Assembly: GCA_020845495.1 (NCBI GenBank)
Contig: JADLFM010000100.1
Coordinates: 35,852 to 99,851 of the forward strand
From: Chloroflexota bacterium
Lineage (GTDB): Bacteria > Chloroflexota > UBA6077 > JACCZL01
DNA: 64,000 nucleotides
Direction of reading: 5' to 3'
The position numbers and the translations under genes are program-made. Under the pieces are notes generated by a model, which had not been told where the DNA came from, searched no databases, and saw nothing but the letters and a program-made list of their open reading frames with translations. Positions 34,975 to 44,219 of this stretch are shown one piece after another (positions within the stretch are counted from its first letter, which is position 1; each line of letters opens with the position of its first letter).

Positions 34975-35718
34975 TCAGTGCCGCAGCCCCTCGGCGATCA
35001 GCACCAGGCCGCCTACTACGACGACTGCATCGAGGATGTGGCCGTGCGTCTTGGTCGACAACCCCTTCGTCAGGCGCTTCGCCACGAACGCGCCCGGCGT
35101 CGCCACCGCGCCGATGAGCGCCGCCATGATCCACGATGAGACCGGCAGGGCGCCGGCCGTCTGGAAGACGCTCGCCTTGATCAACGCCAGCACGAGCGAA
35201 ACGCCAGCATCGGTTGCGATCACGGCCGTTCCTTCGAGCCCCGCCGCGAGCAAGATCGACACCAGGATCACGCCCGAGCCGGACGTACCACCGGTCAAGA
35301 GCCCGTAGCCGACTCCAGCAGCGGCGAGGCCGGAGGTGGGGAGCAGACCGTGGGTTCGCCGCATGATGTATCGGACCGGGACGAGCAACGCCAGCACCGA
35401 TCCGATCAGCACGGCGACGCCCGGTCCGCTCAGACGGGTGTAGCCGTAGGCGCCAGCCAGACACGTGGGGATCGCGCAGGCAGTGACGATCGCGGCACGG
35501 CGCGGATCGAACTGGTTTCGAAAGGCGAGCAAGCGGCTGGCGTTCGTACAGAGCGACGAGACGCTAATAACCGGTACCACCGCTTCAGCGCCCATAATCG
35601 GCACCAGCACCAGGGGGAGCAACAGGCCCGTCCCGTAGCCGGTGACGCCGCCCAGCACGGCAGCGACAAACGCGGTGGTCGCGACGGCGACGTATTGGAG
35701 AGCCGTCACCTCGCTCAT
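34975..35718 (-). CDS. TauE/SafE (TSUP) family permease
   Basis: This 247-residue protein has about seven to eight membrane helices in two repeats, with GGVTGYGTGLLLPLVLVPIMG in the first and LTGGTSGSGVILVSILLAAGLEG in the second, the paired glycine-rich signature of the TSUP family (sulfite, sulfoacetate or organic-acid export). Start ATG 35718 (MSEVTALQ); the frame is open to 35820. It lies 53 bases before the oxidoreductase gene on the same strand and may be co-transcribed. Confidence 0.85.
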   Translation of the reverse strand: MSEVTALQYVAVATTAFVAAVLGGVTGYGTGLLLPLVLVPIMGAEAVVPVISVSSLCTNASRLLAFRNQFDPRRAAIVTACAIPTCLAGAYGYTRLSGPGVAVLIGSVLALLVPVRYIMRRTHGLLPTSGLAAAGVGYGLLTGGTSGSGVILVSILLAAGLEGTAVIATDAGVSLVLALIKASVFQTAGALPVSSWIMAALIGAVATPGAFVAKRLTKGLSTKTHGHILDAVVVVGGLVLIAEGLRH

Positions 35719-35856
35719 GGCAGACAGGGCCGCGGCCTCGCCAAACCGCCGGCAGCCAGCAGGGTGATTCCAGCATACTTCAGCACGGCACCTCGCATGG
35801 TACGCCGAGCCATCATTCAATGGGTATCTCAGCCAACTGCGCGGGTCTGCCAGCCG

Positions 35857-36621
35857 TCAACGGTGCGTCGTCACACCTACCTGCTGACACATGTCGAGCA
35901 GCGCGCAGGTCGAGCACTTCGGGATGGTACGCGTGCAGATGTGCTTGCCGAATGGCACCAGCAGCCGGTTGATCTCCAGCCAGTACTGGCGCGGAAGCAC
36001 CGCTTCGAGCGCCATCATCGTTGCCTCAGGTGAACGCGCGTGCACGTAGCCCCAACGATTCGTGACCCGATGAACGTGGACGTCTACGCCGATGTGCGGC
36101 ACCCCGCAGGCGATCCCCAGTGCCAGGTTCGCACACTTCGGCCCGACGCCCTTGAAGCCGAGCAGCATGTCGCGGTCGCAGGGCAAGACGCCGCCATACT
36201 GCTCCGCCGCGACCGTCGCGATCGTATGGATCTGCCGAGCCTTCGACTCGTGAAACGTACTCGCGCCAATCAACCGGTCGATCTCGAGCACGCCAAGGCG
36301 AGCGACGGCGGCGGGTGTGCGAGCCACGGCAAATAGCCGCCGCGCCATGGGAAGCGTGGCCTCGTCAAGGGTCCGGATCGAGATGATGCAGGCGACGAGT
36401 TGCTCGAACAGAGAGATGTAACCCTCGTCGGCAAGTTGGAACAGCGCGGCCTGAGGCAGCGGTCGAACCACCTCGCGCAGCCGCCCCACGACAACGTTGA
36501 TGTCGAATGGCCGCTTGCCATCGACGGCAGGTGCGTGACCGTCGGGCTCAGTCGTGCTGGCCGATACGTCTGACGACGCTGGCTCCCGAGGGGTCGGGCT
36601 TGCCCCGCTGCTGCTTCGCAC
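35857..36621 (-). CDS. Endonuclease III-like DNA glycosylase
   Basis: This 254-residue protein has the helix-hairpin-helix GPD family core: LLGFKGVGPKCANLALG with the catalytic Lys, GVDVHVHRVTNRWG with the catalytic Asp, and a C-terminal 4Fe-4S loop C-x6-C-x2-C-x5-C (CTRTIPKCSTCALLDMC). It should remove oxidised pyrimidines or a related lesion and nick at the site. The start is uncertain: GTG 36621 has GGGAGCGAG before it, but the frame is open to 36924, and residues before the core are low complexity. Confidence 0.88.
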   Translation of the reverse strand: MRSSSGASPTPREPASSDVSASTTEPDGHAPAVDGKRPFDINVVVGRLREVVRPLPQAALFQLADEGYISLFEQLVACIISIRTLDEATLPMARRLFAVARTPAAVARLGVLEIDRLIGASTFHESKARQIHTIATVAAEQYGGVLPCDRDMLLGFKGVGPKCANLALGIACGVPHIGVDVHVHRVTNRWGYVHARSPEATMMALEAVLPRQYWLEINRLLVPFGKHICTRTIPKCSTCALLDMCQQVGVTTHR

Positions 36622-37153
36622 GCTCGCTCCCTCGGCCGGACTCCCCCCGAGCCGTCGCTCTGGTTGTTGGCCCCGGCCAGTCCACCACCCCACATACGGA
36701 GCCTCAACGTTCGCGCAGACGAAGCAGCCGGTCGATGGTCTCAGAGCCGTCGGCTCGCCCTCCGGCCCACGATGCGGGGTCCGTACCTGACCCTCCGCTC
36801 GCCGAAGCCACGGCACCTGGAACCTTGCCCGGTGAAGGCACCAGACCAATACCGAGGTGAAAACCACATGCCCCCAGGTTACGACCATGTGGTTCCCACC
36901 GTGGCTTTGGTTTAGGAGCCGCACAGGTCATGCCAGGCCATGCTGGGCCATGCTGGGCCATGGCGACGATCCTCCGCTGTTATCGTTCCTGCCCTGCTCG
37001 TTCGGTGCGCCGATCGCCGATGCCGCCCGAGCGCCTGCCGTTCGTGCGGGGCGAGCGCAGCCCCTTTCGGGACACCGCATCTCCTATCATGCCGACGCAT
37101 CGCCCGACACCGGGCCATCGTCGCGGGTGTCGCAAGGAGGCCCGGGAGTCGAC
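36622..37153. other. Divergent 532-bp region before lactate permease
   Basis: This region lies between the EndoIII-like and lactate permease genes, which face away from each other. It holds the open but low-complexity upstream part of the EndoIII frame and, at about 36928-36962, a short direct repeat (catgctggg, twice in a row after a related catgccagg). No clear promoter was found. Confidence 0.35.
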
Positions 37154-38875
37154 ATGCTGGAGGTTGCCGCCGCTGCGCCGCTCGTGGTGGCGTTTGTCGC
37201 GCTCGCACTGCTCGGGCAGAGCGGGCTCCGAACTGGCCTGCTGACCTTCGCGGTCGCCGCCGCGCTGGCACTCCTGGTGCCGGCCTTTCGGCTGGCTCCG
37301 GACCGGCTCGCAGCGGCGATTGCCGAGGGCAGCATCACGGCGCTGGTCGTGCTCGAAGTGCTGCTGCCTGGCCTCTTGCTCTACCACGTCCAGCGCAGCA
37401 GCGGGAGCCTGGACGCCCTGGCCCGCACCATCGTCCGACTGGCGGCCGAGCGGCGTCTACAAGTCCTGGTGCTGGTGCTGGGTGTCTCGCCGTTCGTCGA
37501 GTCGGCGAGCGGCTTCGGGCTTGGCGCCGTCGTCATCACACCGATCCTGCTCGCCTTGAAGTTGGAGCCGGCCACCGCTGCCTCGCTCGGGGCGCTCAGC
37601 TTACTGGCCGTGCCGTGGGGCGCGCTCGCTGTCGGAACGGTCCTCGGTGCGGACTTGACTGGTCTCGACAGCAGCATCGTTGGTGCGCAAACGGCGGTTC
37701 TCACGGCGCCACTCCCGGTCTTCTACGGGATGGCCGCGCTGGGGATCGCGGGTGGGTGGCCGGCCGTGCGGCACGGCTGGCCGGCGGCGCTAGCTGCGTC
37801 GGCCACGCTCTCGGCCGGCTTGTGGGCCTTCAGCCTGCTCGTGGGTGTGGAGCTCGCAGGTGTGCTCGCGAGCCTGCTCTCGCTCGGACTGCTACTCGGT
37901 TGGGAGCAGTTAGCGGCCAGGGTACGTGGCGCCGCGCCCCTGCGGATGCCACCCACGCCGATGCCGCTCACGCCGATGCCGCTCACGCCGATGCCACCCT
38001 CGCCGATGCCGCCCACGCCGATGCCGCCCACGCCGATGCCGCTCACGCCGATGCCGCCCACGCCGATGCCGCTCACGCCGATGCCGCCCACGCCGATGCC
38101 GCTCACGCCGATGCCGCCCACGCCGATGCCGCTCACGCCGATGTCTCCGACGCAGATACCCCCATTGCCCCTTGACACGCCGCCGACCGACCGCACAGCG
38201 CTCCTTCAGGCGCTTGCACCGTACGTCATCCTGACGGTCCTCCTGCTGTTCTCGCGCCTGATCATGCCACTGCGCGGCTGGCTCCAATCCCACCTGGTGC
38301 TCGCCGTCCCGGGCCTCGAGCCGTCGGTAGCGATCCTCTACAACCCCGGCTTCTGGGTGCTGCTGGCCGTGCTGGTCGCCGCTGTCGTTTCTCAGGTAAG
38401 CCCGAAGGAGCTACGCGCTACTGCCAGCCACACCTGGCGCCAGTTCCTGCCCGGCGCCATCGCGATCGTCGGCTTCCTGGCGGCGGCCCAGATCATGCGC
38501 GCGTCGGGGATGACTGAGACGCTGGGAGCGGCGGCGGCGGGCCTGGGCTCCGGCTACGTCTGGGCTGCCCCCTGGCTCGGCGCGCTCGGCGGCTGGCTCA
38601 CCGGATCCAACGCCGGCAGCAACGCGATGTTCGCCCGCCTTCATCTGGAGACCGCGCTACGGGCGGGTCTCGATCCAACCTGGGTGCTGGCAGCGCAGAA
38701 CGCGGCTGCCTCGCACGCGACGATGGTCTCGCCGGCCCGCGCGATCCTGGCGGCTATGGCAGCCGGCTCGATTGGTGGCGAGGGTGTGATCCTACGCCGC
38801 ATCGGCCCGTTGGTGATGGTAGCGATCCTGCTCGTCACGCTCCTGCTCGCCGCGATCGACGGCCGGACAACCTGA
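37154..38875 (+). CDS. lctP: L-lactate permease (LctP family) with a Met-Pro repeat loop
   Basis: This 573-residue transporter has about 13 membrane helices and the LctP signatures FVESASGFGLGAVVITP, PWGALAVGTVLGADLTG, GWLTGSNAGSNAMFARL and NAAASHATMVSPARA. It takes up lactate or glycolate with protons. One cytoplasmic or outer loop (about residues 264-330) is a long Thr-Pro-Met-Pro repeat that normal relatives lack. ATG 37154 has GGGAG five bases upstream; the frame opens at 36857 without homology. larC and glcF nearby fit a 2-hydroxy-acid theme, but they are separate transcripts. Confidence 0.9.
   Translation: MLEVAAAAPLVVAFVALALLGQSGLRTGLLTFAVAAALALLVPAFRLAPDRLAAAIAEGSITALVVLEVLLPGLLLYHVQRSSGSLDALARTIVRLAAERRLQVLVLVLGVSPFVESASGFGLGAVVITPILLALKLEPATAASLGALSLLAVPWGALAVGTVLGADLTGLDSSIVGAQTAVLTAPLPVFYGMAALGIAGGWPAVRHGWPAALAASATLSAGLWAFSLLVGVELAGVLASLLSLGLLLGWEQLAARVRGAAPLRMPPTPMPLTPMPLTPMPPSPMPPTPMPPTPMPLTPMPPTPMPLTPMPPTPMPLTPMPPTPMPLTPMSPTQIPPLPLDTPPTDRTALLQALAPYVILTVLLLFSRLIMPLRGWLQSHLVLAVPGLEPSVAILYNPGFWVLLAVLVAAVVSQVSPKELRATASHTWRQFLPGAIAIVGFLAAAQIMRASGMTETLGAAAAGLGSGYVWAAPWLGALGGWLTGSNAGSNAMFARLHLETALRAGLDPTWVLAAQNAAASHATMVSPARAILAAMAAGSIGGEGVILRRIGPLVMVAILLVTLLLAAIDGRTT
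37952..38145 (+). repeat. 15-bp tandem repeat inside lactate permease
   Basis: About thirteen in-frame copies of a 15-bp unit (ctcacgccgatgccg or cccacgccgatgccg) alternate and encode Thr-Pro-Met-Pro with Leu or Pro as the fifth residue. The last copies drift (atgtctccgacgcag). Confidence 0.92.
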
Positions 38876-38928
38876 GCACCTCTCCCCGGTAGTCGAACAG
38901 TCCGTCACCGCGGGGGCGTGCGCCAGGG

Positions 38929-40530
38929 TCAGTTACTGCGGGCGAGCACCCGGCGGCGGCCGCTGCTCACCGGGGCGAGCACGCCCTTGAGCAGCCGTTT
39001 CACGAGCGGTCGAGGGGGCGGGTGATCGAGTTCGAGCCAGCACTGGCCGAAGTCCTCGTCCCGCCAGACGAAGCGGCGGCCGTCCCACTCGATGACCGTC
39101 GCACCGAACTCGAGACCGGTGAGGTTGAAGCCGTAGGGTGCAGGCTGGCCCGTATCGACCAGCAGGAGCGGATGGATGCCGCGGGCCGGGCCTTTCTGAA
39201 TCAACGTCGCAAGCAGGCGAGCCGTATTGCCTCCAAAGTTCGTTGGGAAGTCGAGCACGACCAGAATGCGGCACGGTTCGCTCATCGTGTGCACGCGAGC
39301 AGCGGGCCGCGACCGTGCCGGATGGGGAGCGGCAGTATCGGCGGCGCTCTCGACCACGTTCACAAGGTCGGTCAGGCGTTGCTCGATCTGGTGCGGCTCG
39401 GTCCAGGCACGCCCCTCACCCAGCCCGATCCCCACGTCCGCCAACGGCAGGAAGTCAGCCACGTTCTGGCCCTGGCCGAGTGGGTCGATCAGAATCAGAC
39501 GTAGATCGCCGCGCGGCACGGTCGCGACGAGTCGCAGCAGGATCGACTGAATCGCCGCGACAGCCCGGTCGTGCGCCTGGGCATCCGTCTTGAAGATGAC
39601 AGCCCGCTCGTGCGGGAATGGGACCAGGGCCGGGCAGGCGAGGCGATCCTCGCGGACGCCGGCGAGCATGTCGCCGATGCAGATCGTATGCGGCATCGCC
39701 GTCGACGGCGTCCACTCGTCCCAGGCCGGCGCCGACCACTCGGGCCCGACCGCGCTCGCGATGGTCGAGAACTTCGCGACGACCGGCTCGAGCAGCGCCA
39801 GTTGCTGACGGAACCCTTGCACGATCCTTTCCTTCGTCTCGTCGAAGCGCTGCTGTCGCTCGCTCAGCCGCCGCTCGTAGGTCGTGCGTGCCTCTTCGGT
39901 CAAAATCTGGTGGAGGTAGAGGACGTGCGTCATCGTCTCGCGGATGAAGGCGTAGTCGTCGGAGGGTGAGTAGGGGCGGAAGATCGTGGCTCGGCCGGCC
40001 GCTACAACGAGTGCCAGCAGAAACGGACTGACCATCGCGGCGAACCAGCCAAGGCTCCAGGTCGGCCCGCCCAGGTTCAGGTTCGCGGCGAATGGCATCA
40101 GGAAGATGGCGCCGACCGCGACGATTGCGCCCAGGATGATACCGGCCGTGATGAGCGTGCTGGAGGTCTCATCGCCGAAGCTTGCCCGAATGCGGATCAG
40201 CCGTGACTCGATCTGGGCGGTCGCAAGCCGGAGTCCAACCAGCACGTCGGCATCGAACAGCTTGGGCGGAGGGGCCGGCACGATCTTGCCGAGCAACGCG
40301 GCGTCGATGCGTGGTTGCACCAGCCGTTCGGCTTCCTGATGCATCTCGAGGGCGCGCTTCAACTCGGCGTCGGCCGCGTGGCGTGCCTGGGCCATCGCCT
40401 GCTCAGCGGACTCGCGGTCGAGTTTCAGCCGTGTGTTGACGGCCTCTTCTTCGTGCAGAAGCTCGTCCGCGACTCGCTGGACCGCACGAACGACCGCGCG
40501 CTGTTCCTGAACGATCGTCGGCTCGGCCAC
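38929..40530 (-). CDS. FtsK/SpoIIIE-like protein lacking the ATPase part
   Basis: This 533-residue protein has an N-terminal coiled coil (about 1-80), two membrane helices (about 127-150 and 160-182), another coil (about 215-245), then a region with ERAVIFKTDAQAHDRAV, LRLILIDPLGQGQNVADF, EQRLTDLVNVVES and CRILVVLDFPTNF. This order resembles the portion preceding the motor domains in large FtsK/SpoIIIE-like membrane proteins; the comparison is from memory. No Walker A motor follows: the protein ends about 30 residues after a WDGRRFVWRDEDFG segment. GTG 40530 has GGAGG before it. It may be a free-standing half or a truncated gene. Confidence 0.65.
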   Translation of the reverse strand: MAEPTIVQEQRAVVRAVQRVADELLHEEEAVNTRLKLDRESAEQAMAQARHAADAELKRALEMHQEAERLVQPRIDAALLGKIVPAPPPKLFDADVLVGLRLATAQIESRLIRIRASFGDETSSTLITAGIILGAIVAVGAIFLMPFAANLNLGGPTWSLGWFAAMVSPFLLALVVAAGRATIFRPYSPSDDYAFIRETMTHVLYLHQILTEEARTTYERRLSERQQRFDETKERIVQGFRQQLALLEPVVAKFSTIASAVGPEWSAPAWDEWTPSTAMPHTICIGDMLAGVREDRLACPALVPFPHERAVIFKTDAQAHDRAVAAIQSILLRLVATVPRGDLRLILIDPLGQGQNVADFLPLADVGIGLGEGRAWTEPHQIEQRLTDLVNVVESAADTAAPHPARSRPAARVHTMSEPCRILVVLDFPTNFGGNTARLLATLIQKGPARGIHPLLLVDTGQPAPYGFNLTGLEFGATVIEWDGRRFVWRDEDFGQCWLELDHPPPRPLVKRLLKGVLAPVSSGRRRVLARSN

Positions 40531-40730
40531 GGGATTCCTCCTTCGGCCGATCGGCCGGCGGCTCCTTGACGCCTCGTGTACTTAGAACAACGGTTGAGCA
40601 AACGCATAAGAGACACTCATAATTCCACATACATGCGATACTCGGCATGAGGCAGTCCGTGGCGCAGCGGGCGAGATCAGGCGCCGGTCGCGTGTGGCGC
40701 GGGCTGGGCCGGACGGCGATGCGCCTCAGG

Positions 40731-41585
40731 TCAACGGCGTACGGCGCGCACGGCCGCGCTCGCGACGGCCAGGAGCAGGAAGCGCGGCAGGGCCAGTTGA
40801 CGCCGCCAGCGCCACGGTTGGACCAGCAGTCGGTGGCACCACTCCAGTTCCAGTTGCTGGACCCAGCGCGGGGCACGGGGTACCCGTCCCGACAGGAAGT
40901 TGAAGACCCCGCCAACGCCGATCCCGACCGGGATACCAAGCGGGCCGAGATTGCGCTCGAGCCAGCGCTCCTGAGCCGGCGCGCCGTAGGCGACCAGGAT
41001 CAGATCGACCGGGCCTGCCGCGGTGATGGTAGCCCGAGTGGCCACGTCGTCGGTTGGCGACGGCGAGCCCGGCGCGGCGCCAACGATCTGGAGGCCGGGG
41101 TGCCGAGCACGGAGCCTGCAGGCCGCCTCGGCGGCAACGCCGTCGGCCGCGCCGAGCAAGTACCAGCGCTGGCCGCGCCGACCGCCGTGAGCGGCCAGTA
41201 GCTCGACGAGATCGGTGCCCCGGACGTGCTCGCGGAACCGCTCGCCGAACAGGCGCGCCGCGAGCAGCAGCCCAACGCCGTCCGGGATGTTGAGGGCGGT
41301 GCGGCCGAGGAGTGCGCGGAAGTTGGGCTCGGCTCGTGCGACCATGACGAACTCGGGGTTTGGGGTCGTGACGATGTGGGGCGTGCCCTCGGCGATGAAG
41401 CGGTCGACCAGCGCGATCGTCTCGTCGTAGGTTACGTCGTCGACGCGCACACCCAGCACGTCCACCGAGCGAAACGGACGCGGCGAGGCAGGTACGGCGT
41501 CGTCCTGGCCCTCGGGAGCGCTGCCGGACGAGCGGCTTGTTGGCCGGCCGCCGGCGCCAGGGGAGGTCGAGGGCGTGCCGCTCAC
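40731..41585 (-). CDS. WecG/TagA/CpsF family glycosyltransferase
   Basis: This 284-residue protein has the GT26 motifs VDVLGVRVDDVTYDE, HIVTTPNPEFVMVAR, NIPDGVGLLLAAR, RWYLLGAADGVAAEA and LILVAYGAPAQERWL, then GIGVGGVFNFLSG. Such enzymes add ManNAc or N-acetylmannosaminuronic-type sugars in envelope polymer synthesis at the membrane face. The first 38 residues are disordered. The GTG start overlaps the glcF stop (GTGA), so translation is coupled, which is an unexpected pairing. It ends in a basic, hydrophobic tail (RWRRQLALPRFLLL) that may contact the membrane. Confidence 0.9.
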   Translation of the reverse strand: MSGTPSTSPGAGGRPTSRSSGSAPEGQDDAVPASPRPFRSVDVLGVRVDDVTYDETIALVDRFIAEGTPHIVTTPNPEFVMVARAEPNFRALLGRTALNIPDGVGLLLAARLFGERFREHVRGTDLVELLAAHGGRRGQRWYLLGAADGVAAEAACRLRARHPGLQIVGAAPGSPSPTDDVATRATITAAGPVDLILVAYGAPAQERWLERNLGPLGIPVGIGVGGVFNFLSGRVPRAPRWVQQLELEWCHRLLVQPWRWRRQLALPRFLLLAVASAAVRAVRR

Positions 41586-42937
41586 GCCCCCACGCCACTC
41601 CCGTGGCCCGACGCCTCACCCGCCCGATACGACTGATCCAGCAAGTCGACGACGTGGCAGACCTCGAGCTCCAGGCCCGCCTGCCGAGCGCCGTGGGCGA
41701 TCTGCATCGCGCAGCCGGGGTTCGGCGCGACGAGCACGTGCGCCTTCGTCTTCGCGACTTCAGGGATCTTCCAACCCAGGATCTCCGACGAGAAGTCCGG
41801 GTGCGTCAGGTTGTAGATACCGGCGCTGCCGCAACAGACGTCCGAATCCTTCAGCTCGACAAGCTCCAGACCGGGGATGGCGCGGAGCAGTTGACGGGGC
41901 TGGTTACGGATGCCCTGGCCGTGGACGAGGTGGCAGGGATCCTGATACGTCACTCGGATCGGGAGCTCGCCTAGGCCGGCTGTGTCGATGCCGATCTCCA
42001 CGAGCCACTCATTAATGTCCTTTACCGTCTTGCTGAACGCGACGGCCCGGTCGTGCCACGCCGGGTCGGACTGGAAGAGGTGGCCGTACTCCTTGAGCGT
42101 CGAGCCGCAACCGGCGGCATTGATGATGACCGCGTCCAGGTGCAGCGACTCGAACAACTCAATGTTCTTGCGGGCAAGCTGGCGGGCCGTCTCGCGCTCG
42201 CCGATGTGGACGTGCAGGGCGCCGCAGCAACCCTGACCGCGTGGGGTATAGACGTCGCAGCCGTTCCGCGCCAGCACCCGGACGCTCGCCTGATTCGTCT
42301 CGCCCAGGAACTCCTGCATGACGCAACCGGCGATGAACCCAACCCGGAAGCGCCGGGTTCCACGCGCCCGTACCACCTCTGGCAGGGCCGGCTTCGTGAC
42401 GCCGCCCTGGGTGGTGGGCAGCATCTGCTCCAGCGCCTGGAGCCGCTCCGGCAGGAGTCCGAGCACGCCTGACTTGCGCACGACGGTCTGGATTCCGAGC
42501 TTCTGGTAGGCGCGCGTCCCGAGGCCGATCGCTCCGAGCGCCGCGCCCGAGGTGAAGATCCGATTCAGGATCGTCCGTCCGACCGTCCGCTCGACCGGGT
42601 CGATGGGAGGAGCGGCTCCGCGCGCCGCCTCGACGATCTTGCCGTACTGGACGCCGGACGGGCAGGCCGTTTCGCACGCGCGGCAATCTAGACACTGGTA
42701 GATGTGCGTACGGAAGTCCTCGTTCATCGGGTCGATGCGGCCCTGATAGACCCCGCGCACCTGATAGATTCGGCCGCGCGGCGAGTCGAGCTCCAGGCCG
42801 TTCAATCGGTAGGTCGGGCAGGCATCGAGGCAGAGCCCACAGTGGACGCACTGCTTGAGGGTCGCTAGATCCAGGTCCATCGGGACGGCTGGTCCGGGGT
42901 CACCACCGTCCGCTTGGGTGTGTTCGTCCACCGCCAT
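41582..42937 (-). CDS. glcF: Glycolate/lactate oxidase iron-sulfur subunit
   Basis: This 451-residue protein has two 4Fe-4S ferredoxin motifs, CVHCGLCLDACP (30-41) and CLDCRACETACP (82-93), followed by two cysteine-rich CCG domains (GQGCCGALHVH with its partner AAGCGS; DPCHLVHGQ with DVCCGSAG). This is GlcF, which passes electrons from a flavin 2-hydroxy-acid oxidase (GlcD type) to the membrane. glcD and glcE are not in the window, so the flavin partner must be elsewhere. ATG 42937 (MAVDEH) has GGAG upstream. Confidence 0.92.
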   Translation of the reverse strand: MAVDEHTQADGGDPGPAVPMDLDLATLKQCVHCGLCLDACPTYRLNGLELDSPRGRIYQVRGVYQGRIDPMNEDFRTHIYQCLDCRACETACPSGVQYGKIVEAARGAAPPIDPVERTVGRTILNRIFTSGAALGAIGLGTRAYQKLGIQTVVRKSGVLGLLPERLQALEQMLPTTQGGVTKPALPEVVRARGTRRFRVGFIAGCVMQEFLGETNQASVRVLARNGCDVYTPRGQGCCGALHVHIGERETARQLARKNIELFESLHLDAVIINAAGCGSTLKEYGHLFQSDPAWHDRAVAFSKTVKDINEWLVEIGIDTAGLGELPIRVTYQDPCHLVHGQGIRNQPRQLLRAIPGLELVELKDSDVCCGSAGIYNLTHPDFSSEILGWKIPEVAKTKAHVLVAPNPGCAMQIAHGARQAGLELEVCHVVDLLDQSYRAGEASGHGSGVGA

Positions 42938-43196
42938 GCTTGGGCTCCGCTTCTGGTCGCCCCATCCGAAGGGCGTTGGCCGCGCCGGCGCTCGCGCAAA
43001 TCCGGCGCACTCAATCCAGGGTCTCGAGCAGCGCGAGGCGACGTACAGTCGGCGCCCCCTCACGCTCAGGTTATACGTGCGCTCGCCGATACGCGGCCAG
43101 CACACTCGCTAGAGCGAGCCAGTCAGGGCATGGGGGCCGCCATTGGCGCGGAGCGACTTGCTCCCGCCTGGGAGCCAGATCGCGGCAGCGCACCGG

Positions 43197-44219
43197 TCAA
43201 GGTGTGGGAGTCGCCGTTGGCGCAGAGGTGGCCGGCGCCGACGTCGGCGTCTGGATGACGATGACCACGGTCACCACAACCGGCTCGCTCGTCAGGGTAC
43301 GGACCGGCGGGGCACCGGCCCCGCCATTGTCATTTCCGTTGCCGTTCCCGCTGTTGTCGTTGAAGTTGCCGTTGAAATTTGCGTTCAGATTGCCCACAAC
43401 CGACTCGCGGATCGACGTGTCGATAGGAGCGCGGGTCGCGATCGCAATGTACTGCCCGGGCGCTCCGACCGCGTTTGTCGACAGCACGCGCGGCGGTGTC
43501 AAGGCGACGCCGGGGATGCCGGCCGTCACCGAGGCAATCGAGGCTTCGCCTCCGGCCGGTATGCCCGGCCCGCCGCTGCCCCCAGCCAGAACGTGGAAGG
43601 CGCGGACCCAGATCGTCGCCGAGCCAGGTCCGGCCTGGAAGATCGACCGCTCGCGGACGACGAGCGTGCCGATGCCGGGCAGTGGAATCTGGGTGTTCGG
43701 GCCGACGGCCGGGTACGGTACGCCGTCGACGACGAGGTTCTCGAACGTCACGTCGCCGTCGACGGCCGCCTGTCCATCAGTCAGGGTCGCGCTGGCAGTG
43801 ACACGCACGTCGCCGGCTTTGACTCGGCCGCCGAACAAGTCGACGTTCCAGATGGTGGCGGTCGTGGTGGTGGTGCCGCCGTTGCTCGTGGTCGGCCCGC
43901 CACTGACAGTCACGCTCGGTAGATCGAGCGTGCCGACGCCGGGGATGGAAGTCGTACCGGCCGCGTCGACGACGTTGCCGCCGACTGGCGACAACGCGGC
44001 GTACGGCCCGCCATCGATCGGCACGGGCGGCGCGCCGACCGCTGCCGCCACCGCCTCGGCTCCGACCCGGGCGACCTGCTCGGGCGCCTGGGCCGCACCG
44101 CGCGTGGCGTCGAGCGATGTCGCGAGCAGCGCCGCGATCGCGCCGAGCGTCGCGACCCGGACTGCCAGCCACCCGTGGTGGATACGAACTGGCCCGATGC
44201 TTCTGATACCTCCGCTCAT
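43197..44219 (-). CDS. Secreted choice-of-anchor-P-like protein
   Basis: This 340-residue protein has an N-terminal signal/membrane segment (about 15-43; ALLATSLDATRGAAQA). Its body is a beta-rich domain with IWNVDLFGGRVKAGDVRVTASATL, resembling the choice-of-anchor-P class of surface proteins. Near the end is an Asn/Gly run (NGNFNDNSGNGNGN) and a hydrophobic Val/Ile stretch before a Thr/Pro/Ala tail. It is the last gene of the MacAB-type operon, with its ATG overlapping the permease stop (ATGA), so it is likely exported by or displayed with that system. Confidence 0.65.
   Translation of the reverse strand: MSGGIRSIGPVRIHHGWLAVRVATLGAIAALLATSLDATRGAAQAPEQVARVGAEAVAAAVGAPPVPIDGGPYAALSPVGGNVVDAAGTTSIPGVGTLDLPSVTVSGGPTTSNGGTTTTTATIWNVDLFGGRVKAGDVRVTASATLTDGQAAVDGDVTFENLVVDGVPYPAVGPNTQIPLPGIGTLVVRERSIFQAGPGSATIWVRAFHVLAGGSGGPGIPAGGEASIASVTAGIPGVALTPPRVLSTNAVGAPGQYIAIATRAPIDTSIRESVVGNLNANFNGNFNDNSGNGNGNDNGGAGAPPVRTLTSEPVVVTVVIVIQTPTSAPATSAPTATPTP

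Noticed and set aside
37910..38293. Arg/His-rich repeat frames opposite the lactate permease repeat
   Set aside because: They are by-products of the 15-bp repeat read in other frames.
40726..41619. Alternative 297-codon frame on the same strand as the wecG-like gene
   Set aside because: It is Arg-rich and lacks motifs, whereas the frame at 40731-41585 carries the full GT26 signature set.
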